In this document: piece after piece, positions 26,882 through 34,624 of the stretch | How the letters are laid out: each line of letters begins with the position of its first letter | How positions within the stretch are numbered: position 1 is the first letter of the stretch | NCBI RefSeq assembly: GCF_004217185.1 | Contig: NZ_SHKL01000001.1 | Coordinates: 5,454,001 to 5,518,000 of the forward strand | Source: Pseudonocardia sediminis | GTDB taxonomy: Bacteria > Actinomycetota > Actinomycetes > Mycobacteriales > Pseudonocardiaceae | DNA: 64,000 nt | Reading direction: 5' to 3' | Program-made: the position numbers and the translations under genes | Notes under the pieces: generated by a model | The model's database searches: none | Told to the model about the DNA's origin: nothing | Seen by the model: the letters and a program-made list of their open reading frames with translations, nothing else

Positions 26882-28005
26882 TTCGTCGACTTCACCTGGA
26901 TCTGCCCGGCGATGATCGCGGCCTTGTACGCCTCCAGCTGGGGCTTGATGTCGTCGATCTTCCCGCCGGACGTGGAGTAGCCGACGCCGTCGACCTTGAG
27001 GTCGAAGCGCTTCGGCAGCGTCGTCAGGTTGTTCGCGGCGACGGCGTTGATGTAGTCGTACACCGAGACGTCCACCCGCTTGATCATCGACGTGATGATG
27101 ACGTCCTTGACCTGCGCGAGCTGCGGGGAGTTGTACTGGTCGGAGTCGACGCCGATGGCCTGCTTGCCGCCGGTCTGCGCCGCGGAGAACACGCCCTGGT
27201 TGGACTTGCCGGCCGCGGCGAACACGATGTCGGAGCCGCCGTCGTACTGGCCCTTGGCGATCTCGGTGCCCTTGGTGGCGTCGTTGAACCCGGTGGTGTC
27301 GCCGGCCGGGGAGATGTACTTGGTGTCGACCTGGATGTTCGGCGCGACGGCCTTGGCGCCCTGCTCGTAGCCGGCGGCGAACTTCTGGATCAGCGGGTTG
27401 TCCACGCCGCCGACGAAGCCGACCTTGCAGGTCGTGGTCTTGAGCGCGGCCGCGGCACCGACCAGGAACGAGCCCTGCTCCTCGGCGAACACCAGCGGGG
27501 TGACGTTGGGCAGCGAGACGGTGTCGTCGTCGACGATCGCGAACCTGACGTCCGGGTTCTGCGCCGCGACGTCGGAGAGCGCGCCGGCGTAGTTGAACCC
27601 GACCGCGATGATCGGGTTGTGCCCGCCCGCGACGAGCTGGCGCAGACGGCTCGCGGCCGCGTCCTCGCTCTCGCCGGGCTGGGCGGTGGCCTCGGTCGCC
27701 TTCGGCATCTTCAGCTGCGCGGACGCCCGGTCGATACCGGCCGCGGCGGCGTCGTTGAACGAGGCGTCGCCGCGCCCGCCGATGTCGTAGGCCAGGCCCA
27801 CCTTGAGCTTGCTCGCGTCGGCCCTGGCCGGCTCCGGCGCGGGCTGGGCCGCCGCTCCGGACACCGCGGGCGGCTGGTTGCGGGTGCAGTCCTGCGCCCC
27901 GCCCTGCGCGCCTCCCCCGCCGCCGGTGTCCCGGGCACACCCGGCCAGCGCCAGCGCCGCGGTCATCGCGACCGCCACCACCGTCACACCACGTCTCGTC
28001 CGCAC
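26878..28005 (-). CDS. BMP-family nucleoside-binding lipoprotein
   Basis: Extracytoplasmic solute receptor of the Bmp/Med/PnrA family. GTG 28005 gives 375 residues with a lipoprotein signal peptide ending in LALAGC (lipobox) and a Gly/Ala/Pro-rich tether; GGGGGAGG precedes the start, while the frame open to 28116 has no such site. The binding domain starts at LKVGLAYDIGGRGDASFND, and FNYAGALSDVAAQNPDVRFAIVD and IGVDSDQYN are PnrA-type ligand motifs. It delivers nucleosides to the permeases encoded next, and is the first gene of the operon. Confidence 0.93.
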   Translation of the reverse strand: MRTRRGVTVVAVAMTAALALAGCARDTGGGGGAQGGAQDCTRNQPPAVSGAAAQPAPEPARADASKLKVGLAYDIGGRGDASFNDAAAAGIDRASAQLKMPKATEATAQPGESEDAAASRLRQLVAGGHNPIIAVGFNYAGALSDVAAQNPDVRFAIVDDDTVSLPNVTPLVFAEEQGSFLVGAAAALKTTTCKVGFVGGVDNPLIQKFAAGYEQGAKAVAPNIQVDTKYISPAGDTTGFNDATKGTEIAKGQYDGGSDIVFAAAGKSNQGVFSAAQTGGKQAIGVDSDQYNSPQLAQVKDVIITSMIKRVDVSVYDYINAVAANNLTTLPKRFDLKVDGVGYSTSGGKIDDIKPQLEAYKAAIIAGQIQVKSTK

Positions 28006-28266
28006 GTAAAACGCCTCCCCCTCATCAGCCCCGCCGATCGGTCCCCGCGGGACCGTAGTCGTTGCACGCGCGGATGACACCTGTCGAAACGACGCCGTGA
28101 CCTGATCGCCCGACAACGATCACATGGCGGCACGGGCGTCGGGGCGGTGATGATCGGGCGCCGGGCGGATGGCCGTTGCCCGACATCGGCGGTCCCGGCC
28201 GTTGTCGACCCCGGCGGGCGGTACCGTCCGTTCGGCGCAATGACGTGCGACAGGACGGGGTAGGCG
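28006..28266. promoter_or_regulatory. divergent control region of the nucleoside operon
   Basis: 261 bases between the lipoprotein gene and the SRPBCC gene. Three related words, the complement of CGTTGTCGGG at 28109-28118, CGTTGCCCGA at 28174-28183 and CGTTGTCGAC at 28200-28209, may be repressor half-sites. No assured -35/-10 pair was found. Confidence 0.35.
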
Positions 28267-28719
28267 ATGGACCAGGCGACCGCGACGATCGCGAGCCCTC
28301 CGGAGCAGGTGTGGCGGATGGTCACCGACATCACGCGGATGGGCGAGTGGAGCCCGGAGGCGACCGGCGGGCGGTGGCGCGACGGCGCGAGCGGGCCGGA
28401 GACGGGCGCGCGGTTCGTCGGCAGCAACCGGCACGGCCGGATCCGCTGGAACACCCACTGCCGGGTCACCGAGTGCGAGCCGCCGTCGCGGTTCACGTTC
28501 GTCGTCGGCGAGAGCGCCACCGCCTGGGGCTGGATCCTGGAACCGGACGGCGAGGGCACGAAGGTCACGCACTGGCGCGAGCGCGTCGGGAAGACGAACC
28601 CGCTGGTCACGGCCCTGCAGAAGAGCGGGATCATCGGCCGGGACCGCGAGACCCTGATGGCCGACGGGATGCGCCGGACCCTCGACGCCGTCCGCTCGGC
28701 CGCCGAACGCGACGCCTGA
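28267..28719 (+). CDS. SRPBCC family protein, second copy
   Basis: A 150-residue helix-grip protein whose first half parallels the gene at 7796 (xWSPEAxxxxWxDGAxGPxxGARFxG in both), so the two are paralogues. The N-terminal strand-helix DQATATIASPPEQVWRMV and long C-terminal helix define the fold. Hydrophobic ligand binding is expected; no active site is visible. ATG 28267 with weak GGGG upstream. It is followed after 10 bases by the carboxypeptidase gene on the same strand. Confidence 0.78.
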   Translation: MDQATATIASPPEQVWRMVTDITRMGEWSPEATGGRWRDGASGPETGARFVGSNRHGRIRWNTHCRVTECEPPSRFTFVVGESATAWGWILEPDGEGTKVTHWRERVGKTNPLVTALQKSGIIGRDRETLMADGMRRTLDAVRSAAERDA

Positions 28720-28729
28720 GCCCGCGGCC

Positions 28730-29971
28730 GTGCCCGGTGCAGCTCCTCCCGTCCGGCGCGCGGCCCTCCTGACGGTGTCCGTCCTGGTCGGACTCGCGGT
28801 GCTCGCGACGGGGCCGGTCGCCTCCGCGGCACCGGCCGCCCGCACCGGATGCCTTGGCCAGGACCTCCCGCCGGGACCGCCCGCGCGGGAGGAGACCGTC
28901 GCCGTCGCACCGCTCCCGGTGCCCGACGAGCCGGTCGGCGGTCGTGGGACGGGGACGTGCGCGGACGCCCACGCCGTCGGCGTCGCTCCTCCCCCGCCGG
29001 TCGGGATCGCGAGCTACGTCGTGGCCGACCTGGACTCCGGTGCCGTGCTCGCCGTCCGCGCCCCGCACGCCCGGCAGCGCCCGGCGTCGACGCTCAAGCT
29101 GTTCCTGGTCCTGGTGGCCACGGCGCGGCTGGACCCCGACCGGGTCGTCACGGCCACCGACGAGGACGCGAACATCGACGGCAGCCGCGCCGGGATCGGC
29201 CCCGGCGGCCGCTACACGGTGCAGCAGCTGCTGACCGGGCTGCTCCTCAACTCCGGCAACGACACCGCCTCGGCACTGGCCCGCACGCTAGGCGGGACCC
29301 CGGCGACGCTCGCCGCGATGCAGGACACCGCCCGCGAACTGGGCGCGCTGGACACCCGCCCGGCGACACCGTCCGGACTCGACGGTCCCGGCATGTCCTC
29401 CTCGGCCTACGACCTGGCGCTCGCGTTCCGTGCCGCCGTCGCCCGCCCGCAGGTCGCCGCCCTGATGCTGACCCGCACCGCCCCGTTCCCCGGCTTCGGG
29501 GGCAAGCCCGGTTTCCTGATCGCCAACGACAACCCGCTTCTCGGCACCCCGGGCACGATCGGCGGCAAGACCGGGTTCACCGACGCCGCGCGGCACACGT
29601 TCGTCGGTGCGGTGGACCGCGACGGCCGGCGCCTGGTCGTGGTGCTGATGCGCGGCGAGCAGCGCCCCGTCCGGATGGTCGACTCCGCCCGCACGCTGTT
29701 GGACTGGGGCTTCACCGTCCCGCGCACCGCGGAGCCTGTCGGCACGCTGGTCGAGCCCGGCACGACGACGGTCGGTGCCGGCGCAACGGTACCCGGCGCG
29801 GGGTCACCCGGGGCGGGCCCACCCGGCGCAGGATCACCGTCCACGACCAGGCGGAACGACCCCGCCGACGGCAGCGACCCCGGGGTGACTCTCGTCGTGG
29901 GCGCTCTCGCCGTCGTGGCGATCGTCCTGGCCGGCGCCGCCCTGGCCCTCCGCCGCCGACGCCGCGGCTGA
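28730..29971 (+). CDS. dacB: D-alanyl-D-alanine carboxypeptidase (penicillin-binding protein, S11)
   Basis: Exported low-mass PBP trimming peptidoglycan pentapeptides. 413 residues: signal peptide (hydrophobic ~12-32, ending near ASA), a Pro-rich spacer, then the serine peptidase domain with SxxK motif RPASTLKLF near residue 120, SGN in LLNSGNDTASAL near 176, and KTG in IGGKTGFTDAA near 281. A Gly/Pro/Ala linker and C-terminal membrane helix (VGALAVVAIVLAGAALAL) followed by Arg residues anchor it on the outer face. GTG 28730. Equivalent in position and layout to mycobacterial dacB1. Confidence 0.92.
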   Translation: MPGAAPPVRRAALLTVSVLVGLAVLATGPVASAAPAARTGCLGQDLPPGPPAREETVAVAPLPVPDEPVGGRGTGTCADAHAVGVAPPPPVGIASYVVADLDSGAVLAVRAPHARQRPASTLKLFLVLVATARLDPDRVVTATDEDANIDGSRAGIGPGGRYTVQQLLTGLLLNSGNDTASALARTLGGTPATLAAMQDTARELGALDTRPATPSGLDGPGMSSSAYDLALAFRAAVARPQVAALMLTRTAPFPGFGGKPGFLIANDNPLLGTPGTIGGKTGFTDAARHTFVGAVDRDGRRLVVVLMRGEQRPVRMVDSARTLLDWGFTVPRTAEPVGTLVEPGTTTVGAGATVPGAGSPGAGPPGAGSPSTTRRNDPADGSDPGVTLVVGALAVVAIVLAGAALALRRRRRG

Positions 29972-29994
29972 CCCACGCACCCGCACCCCTGGCC

Positions 29995-30062
29995 GATCCG
30001 CACCCCTACCGTTGGTTCGCACCTCGTGCAGGAGGTGCGAAGGGCCGGCAGGGGTGCGGATC
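29995..30062. terminator. two-tier nested hairpin (copy A)
   Basis: An outer 13-bp perfect stem (29995-30007 with 30050-30062) encloses an inner 9-bp perfect stem (30016-30024 with 30033-30041). It lies between the convergent dacB and AbiEi/DUF559-like genes and ends 7 bases before the latter's end. A related element (copy B) lies at 31156-31215 on the other side of that gene. Confidence 0.6.
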
Positions 30063-30069
30063 CGGACCA

Positions 30070-31014
30070 TCACGCCTCGCAGATCCGGAGCGCCCGGGCC
30101 AGGCGACGGGCCGTCGGGGCGAAGTCGTCGAGGTCGCGCCAGGTCCAGCGGACGACCGCGTGACCCTCGGCGCGGATCAGGTCCTCCCGGATCTTCTCCT
30201 CGAAGACCGCGTCCCCCTCACGCTGTCCGGGTCGCAGCGAGCGGCCGTACTTGATCCTGCCGTCGAACTCCCCGACTACGGCCGGGGCTCCGTCCCACCA
30301 GAAGTCGACGGTCGCCAGCCAGCCGCCGAACGAGTCGTACACGTGCTGTTGCTGCACCGGCAGTGGGAGGCCCGCCCGGTGGATCGCGACCCGGCTGCGG
30401 GACTCGGGCACACCGGTGGCGACCCCGTCGGCGAACCGGGCGACCCGTTCGGCGGCGGCGTTCCCGGTCCGCCCACGCCCGTCCCGGACCGCTGCGAGCA
30501 GATCCGGGACGGTGACCGCGAGCCGCTCCCCACCAGGACGCAGGGCGGAGTCCGCCACCACGACCGCCTGCTCGAACGGCACCGTCCGGGCCAGGTCGGC
30601 GACCGTGCGCGCGACGGAGGTGACGGCCAGTCCGTCGACCGGTACGACGTCGTCCGAGTCCGCCGGCGCCGCATGGACGTGCAGGCTCGGGGTGCGGCGT
30701 CCTCCGTGGCGACGGGTGCGGGTCACGTGCACCTGAGCGAACGAGACATTCCAGAGCCACAGGCCGTGCAACGCGGCCGCCGACTGATGGCTGACGACGG
30801 CGTCCGGCGACAGGTGCGGCGCCATCGCCCGCACCCGGACAGCATGTCGTTGCGCCGGATCCCGAAGCCGCGGATCGTCCGCGGCCAGGTACGAGCCACG
30901 GCAGGGCCGGACCACGCTCCCGTCGGAACGGGCGCGCCGTAGCTCGGCATCAGTCACTCCCGACGCCACCAGCGCCGATCGGGAAACGGGCATCTCACCT
31001 GGAATCCAGTCCAT
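30070..31014 (-). CDS. AbiEi-domain/DUF559-like protein
   Basis: A 314-residue cytosolic protein of a class common in actinobacteria, with an N-terminal AbiEi-antitoxin-like winged helix region (~1-60: ALVASGVTDAELRRARSDGSVV) and a C-terminal region resembling DUF559/Vsr-type endonuclease folds. VVGEFDGRIKYGR near residue 245 has the acidic-x-Asp...Lys pattern of PD-(D/E)XK-like nucleases, and IREDLIRAEGHAVVRWTW follows as in that family. No toxin partner gene is next to it. ATG 31014 is used; ATG 30993 is an alternative with AGGTGAG too close. Function is unproven. Confidence 0.65.
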   Translation of the reverse strand: MDWIPGEMPVSRSALVASGVTDAELRRARSDGSVVRPCRGSYLAADDPRLRDPAQRHAVRVRAMAPHLSPDAVVSHQSAAALHGLWLWNVSFAQVHVTRTRRHGGRRTPSLHVHAAPADSDDVVPVDGLAVTSVARTVADLARTVPFEQAVVVADSALRPGGERLAVTVPDLLAAVRDGRGRTGNAAAERVARFADGVATGVPESRSRVAIHRAGLPLPVQQQHVYDSFGGWLATVDFWWDGAPAVVGEFDGRIKYGRSLRPGQREGDAVFEEKIREDLIRAEGHAVVRWTWRDLDDFAPTARRLARALRICEA

Positions 31015-31274
31015 CCACCGAGTCTCGGACCGCCACCGGTCGACGGACCCGTGCATCGCCGGCCTGTGGACAGCCGAACCACAATGTGGACAACCGACCC
31101 GGCACGGACCGGAAGGGGCCGGTGCCGGCCCGACCGACTCGGAGGCGAACGGATCCGCACCCCTTTCACCTCTCCGCACCACCTGCGGGAAGTGCGGATC
31201 AAGGGCAGGGGTGCGTGTCAGGACGGACGGGGTGCGGCCGATCGACTCGACGGCCCCGTCACGACCCGCCGGGG
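31015..31274. other. intergenic region with DnaA-box-like pair and nested hairpin
   Basis: 260 bases between two minus-strand genes. TGTGGACAG at 31065-31073 and TGTGGACAA at 31085-31093 resemble actinobacterial DnaA boxes 20 bases apart. Downstream lies nested hairpin copy B (31156-31215), 60 bases beyond the YhjD stop. Confidence 0.5.
31156..31215. terminator. two-tier nested hairpin (copy B)
   Basis: Outer stem CGCACCCCT (31156-31164) with AGGGGTGCG (31207-31215); inner stem 31173-31179 with 31192-31198. The outer word is shared with copy A at 29995-30062. Candidate terminator of the trpS-yhjD transcript. Confidence 0.55.
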
Positions 31275-32351
31275 TCAGCCCCGGCGGCGGCGGGAGCCGA
31301 AGGCGCGCAGGCCCAGGAGGCCGGTGACGACACCGGCTCCGACCAGGCCGGCGGTGGCGAGGGCACCCGGGCCCTCGCGGACGACGTACTGCGGGCGGAT
31401 GACGGCCGGCGACGGGATCTCGCGCGGGTCGTAGTCGTCCTCGTCGGCGCTGGCGGCCCACGCCGTCACGAACAGCAGGAACCGGGACGCGAAGAAGATG
31501 AACACCAGCAGACCCAGGATGCCGCCGAACGCGGCGCCGGCAGGCGAGGCCGTCACCGAGCCCAGGTAGTAGACCATCACCTGCTTGAGCACCTCGAAGC
31601 CGAGAGCCCCGAACAGCGCGGCCTTCATCGCGCTGCGAATGGTCACCGGCTCGCGTGGCAGGCGGGCGATCACCCAGAGGAAGACCAGCCAGTTCGCGGC
31701 GATGCCGATCACGATCGTCGCCGCCCGGAGCAGGAACAGGGCCCAGCCGACGTCACCGAGTCCGACGAGCCCGAGCAGGAACTTGCCCAGCGAGCCGCCG
31801 ATCGCGGAGATCGCGAACGACGCGACCAGCGCCAGGCCCAGGCCGACGAGGGCCAGGAGGTCGAACCCGATGCGCTTGAGCATCGGCGGCGCCTCCTCGC
31901 GCTGGCCCCACTGCTCGGACAGCGCCTCGCGCAGGTTCGACATCCATCCGATGCCGGAGTAGAGCGCACCGAGCAGACCGACGGTCCCGATCGCGCCGGC
32001 CCGGTCGATCGCGGTGTCCACGATGCCGCCCAGCAGGTCGCCGATCCCGGCCGGCGCCGAGGTCCGGATCCCGTCGCGCAACGTCATCAGCAGCTCCGGC
32101 GACCCGCGCAGCACGAACCCGGCCACCGCGAACGCGACCATCAGCAGCGGCACCAGCGCCAGGATGCTGAAGTAGGTGATCGCCGCCGCGTAGTGGTCGC
32201 CGTGGTTCTCGGTGTAGCGCGCCCCGGCCCGGACCAGGTGGTCCAGCCAGGGGTAGCGCTCGCGCGCCTTCTCCAACGCCGTGGGCTCGGCGTCACCGGT
32301 GTCGTCGGACTCGTGCTCGAGCCTCGCTCCCGGCTTCGTGTCGGTCGCCAC
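31275..32351 (-). CDS. YhjD/YihY/BrkB-family inner membrane protein
   Basis: A 358-residue polytopic protein with six main hydrophobic helices between residues ~55 and 290 and a basic C-terminal tail after a further hydrophobic stretch (GLVGAGVVTGLLGLRAF, tail GSRRRRG). DHYAAAITYFSILALVPLLMV is the family signature. Family members are proposed lipid or lipopolysaccharide-type transporters, but the role is not established. GTG 32351, 15 bases after the trpS stop, so it belongs to a trpS operon, as in M. tuberculosis (Rv3335c-trpS). Confidence 0.88.
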   Translation of the reverse strand: MATDTKPGARLEHESDDTGDAEPTALEKARERYPWLDHLVRAGARYTENHGDHYAAAITYFSILALVPLLMVAFAVAGFVLRGSPELLMTLRDGIRTSAPAGIGDLLGGIVDTAIDRAGAIGTVGLLGALYSGIGWMSNLREALSEQWGQREEAPPMLKRIGFDLLALVGLGLALVASFAISAIGGSLGKFLLGLVGLGDVGWALFLLRAATIVIGIAANWLVFLWVIARLPREPVTIRSAMKAALFGALGFEVLKQVMVYYLGSVTASPAGAAFGGILGLLVFIFFASRFLLFVTAWAASADEDDYDPREIPSPAVIRPQYVVREGPGALATAGLVGAGVVTGLLGLRAFGSRRRRG

Positions 32352-32366
32352 GGCGGTCCCCCAAAA

Positions 32367-33386
32367 TCATCCGGTCGGCGGTAGGAAGCCGATCCTCTCG
32401 TGAACCTGCGCCAATGTCGCGCCGGCGACCTCACGCGCACGGGTGGCACCGCGGGCGAGGAGGCGGTCGAGCTCGGCCGGGTCGTCGAGGTACTCCTGCG
32501 CCTGTTTCTGGATCGGGCCCACCGTGTCGGTCACCGCGGCCGCGACCTCGCCCTTGAGGTCGCCGTACCCGCGCCCCGCGAAGTCGGACTCCAGCTCGGC
32601 GATCTTCCGGCCGGTCAGCGCGGACAGGATCGTCAGCAGGTTGGACACGCCCGCCTTGTTACCCGCGTCGAAGACGACCTCGCGCCCGGTGTCGGTGACC
32701 GCGGACTTGATTTTCTTCGTGGTGGCCTTCGCCTCGTCGAGCAGGAAGACGCAACCGTTGCCGGGCAGCGACTTCGACATCTGCTTCTCCGGCGTCTGCA
32801 GGTCGTAGATCTTCGCGGTCTCCCGCGGGATGTAGGGCTCGGGGACGGTGAACGTGTCACCGAACCGGGAGTTGAACCGCTGCGCGAGGTTGCGGGTCAG
32901 CTCCAGGTGCTGGCGCTGGTCCTCGCCCACCGGGACCTGGTCGGCCTGGTAGAGCAGGATGTCCGCGGCCTGCAGCACCGGGTAGGTGAACAGCCCGACG
33001 GTGGCGCGGTCGGTGCCCTGGCGGGCGGCCTTGTCCTTGAACTGCGTCATCCGGCCGGCCTCGCCGAACCCGGTCAGGCACTCGAGCACCCAGCTCAGCC
33101 GGGCGTGCTCGGCGACGTGCGACTGCACGAACAGCGAGCACCGGTCGGGGTCCAGGCCGATGGCGAGCAGCTGGGCCGCGGCCACCCGGGTCCGCCGGCG
33201 CAGGAGCTCCGGGTCGTGCTCGACCGTGATCGCGTGCAGGTCGACGACGCAGTAGAACGCGTCGTGGTCGTCCTGCAGGGCCACCCACTGCCGCAGCGCA
33301 CCGAGGTAGTTGCCGAGTGTGAACGAGTCGGCGGTCGGCTGGATCCCGGAGAGCACCCGGGGGCGGGAGGCGGAGGGCTCGGTCAT
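32367..33386 (-). CDS. trpS: tryptophan--tRNA ligase
   Basis: Class I aminoacyl-tRNA synthetase charging tRNA-Trp in the cytosol. 339 residues, normal length. The HIGH-equivalent is in SGIQPTADSFTLGNYLGAL (TLGN form), the Trp-binding region includes GLFTYPVLQAADILLYQAD and VPVGEDQRQHLELTRN, and the KMSKS loop appears as EKQMSKSLPG near residue 200. All conserved parts are intact and no second copy is in the window. ATG 33386; first gene of the operon with the YhjD-like gene. Confidence 0.96.
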   Translation of the reverse strand: MTEPSASRPRVLSGIQPTADSFTLGNYLGALRQWVALQDDHDAFYCVVDLHAITVEHDPELLRRRTRVAAAQLLAIGLDPDRCSLFVQSHVAEHARLSWVLECLTGFGEAGRMTQFKDKAARQGTDRATVGLFTYPVLQAADILLYQADQVPVGEDQRQHLELTRNLAQRFNSRFGDTFTVPEPYIPRETAKIYDLQTPEKQMSKSLPGNGCVFLLDEAKATTKKIKSAVTDTGREVVFDAGNKAGVSNLLTILSALTGRKIAELESDFAGRGYGDLKGEVAAAVTDTVGPIQKQAQEYLDDPAELDRLLARGATRAREVAGATLAQVHERIGFLPPTG

Positions 33387-33427
33387 GACCCCATTGTCCC
33401 CACCGGAGGAGTCCGGCCGACAGCCGG

Positions 33428-34393
33428 TCACGCCCCCGCCGTCCCCGGCGGCGGCTCGACGGAGCCCCGCCCGAACGGGGCCCCGCAGGCCACACAGTCG
33501 AGCCGGACCCGCAGTGAGCGGCCGCAGGCGCGGTGGGAGATGTCGAGATCGACCGGCGCACCGTCGACGGCCTGCCAGCGGTTCGCCCAGTCGACCAGGC
33601 AGGCGTGGATCTGGAACCCGGCCCGGCCCTTCTCGGTCAGCCGGTAGCCGTGGTCGCCGGTGCGGACCAGGATCCCGAGCTCGACGAACCTCCGCAGCCG
33701 GTCGGCCAGCACCTCCGGCGAGATCGACAGGTGGGCCTCGAAGTCGGTGAACGTCCGGACGCCGACCAGGCACGCACCCAGCACCGTCGCGCCCCAGCGG
33801 TCCCCGATGATCTCCATCGCGCCGGGCAGCAACGAGAGGGGATCGTCGGGCAGCCGTCCGCGGGTGCGGCGCGGATGGACCCGGGCGAGTCCTCCCCGCC
33901 CGGCGACCGCCCCGGAGATGCTCACCGCCGTGTCCTGCGGCCCGACCGGCTCACCGCAGTGCGCGCAGCACAGCACGATGTCGGAGGACCGGCCGCACTC
34001 GCGGTGCACGATGTCGGGCAGCGGCACCTCGCGCGGCACCCACGCCCGCTCCCAGGCCCAGGTGGCCAGCAGGAGCCGCCAGGTGTCGAGGCCCCGCTCG
34101 GTCAGCCGGTACTCCAGCCGGGCCCGCCCGCCCTCCCGGTACGGACGGGTGCGCAGCAGGCCGTCGTCGGTCATCGACCGCAGCCGCGCGGTCAGGGTCG
34201 CGTCGGAGATGTTCAGGGTCTCGCGCCAGCCCGCGTAGCGGCTGACGCCCAGGAACGCACGCTGCAGGATCAGCAGCGTCCAGGTGTCGGCGAGCACCCC
34301 GAGCGTGCGTCCGACGGTGCCCAGGCCCGCTCCGCCGGAGCTCCTCCCGGCACCCGTCTCCCTCTGATCCGCACCCACGACGATCCCGTTCAC
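33428..34393 (-). CDS. tandem HxlR-family transcriptional regulator with two His/Cys clusters
   Basis: A 321-residue regulator made of two HxlR winged-helix units (~27-112 and ~190-270). After each unit comes the same H-x2-C-x9-C-x2-C arrangement (H130, C133, C143, C146; H287, C290, C300, C303), so a metal, probably zinc, or a redox signal may be involved. A duplicated unit gives a built-in 'dimer'. GTG 34393 is used because CAGG lies at fair spacing; the frame extends to a TTG at 34402. Divergent from the carotenoid oxygenase gene, its likely target, with repeats in between that could be operators. Confidence 0.85.
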   Translation of the reverse strand: MNGIVVGADQRETGAGRSSGGAGLGTVGRTLGVLADTWTLLILQRAFLGVSRYAGWRETLNISDATLTARLRSMTDDGLLRTRPYREGGRARLEYRLTERGLDTWRLLLATWAWERAWVPREVPLPDIVHRECGRSSDIVLCCAHCGEPVGPQDTAVSISGAVAGRGGLARVHPRRTRGRLPDDPLSLLPGAMEIIGDRWGATVLGACLVGVRTFTDFEAHLSISPEVLADRLRRFVELGILVRTGDHGYRLTEKGRAGFQIHACLVDWANRWQAVDGAPVDLDISHRACGRSLRVRLDCVACGAPFGRGSVEPPPGTAGA

Positions 34394-34406
34394 CTTGACC
34401 AAACCT

Positions 34407-34503
34407 GTTCATGATCGTACCGTGAGACCTGGCTCTGCTGATCGAAGTTCACGATCGAAGGACACGCCCGGCAGAGGTGGATCGACAGGGGGGTTCGATC
34501 CAC
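34407..34503. promoter_or_regulatory. candidate operator repeats between HxlR and carotenoid oxygenase genes
   Basis: GTTCATGATCG (34407-34417) and GTTCACGATCG (34447-34457) are near-identical direct repeats exactly 40 bases apart. An inverted repeat, GTGGATCGA (34477-34485) with TCGATCCAC (34495-34503), follows. All carry a GATCG core and sit in the divergent gap, as expected for autoregulator binding. Confidence 0.5.
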
Positions 34504-34624
34504 GGGACAGCCGGCCGGTGCCGGCGACGGCCCGTCAGAGGGGGAGGCCGTCGCCGCACCGGCCGGCCGTTCGTCCCTCGGCTCGCACGAGGACGTACTT
34601 CTTCCGACGACGGAGGTGGGCGAC

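Noticed and set aside
30070..31014. Type IV toxin-antitoxin pair
   Set aside because: An AbiEi-like domain is visible but there is no AbiEii-type nucleotidyltransferase gene on either side.
34472..34503. Transposon end or attachment site from the inverted repeat near the HxlR gene
   Set aside because: No integrase, transposase or target duplication nearby; an operator is the simpler reading.
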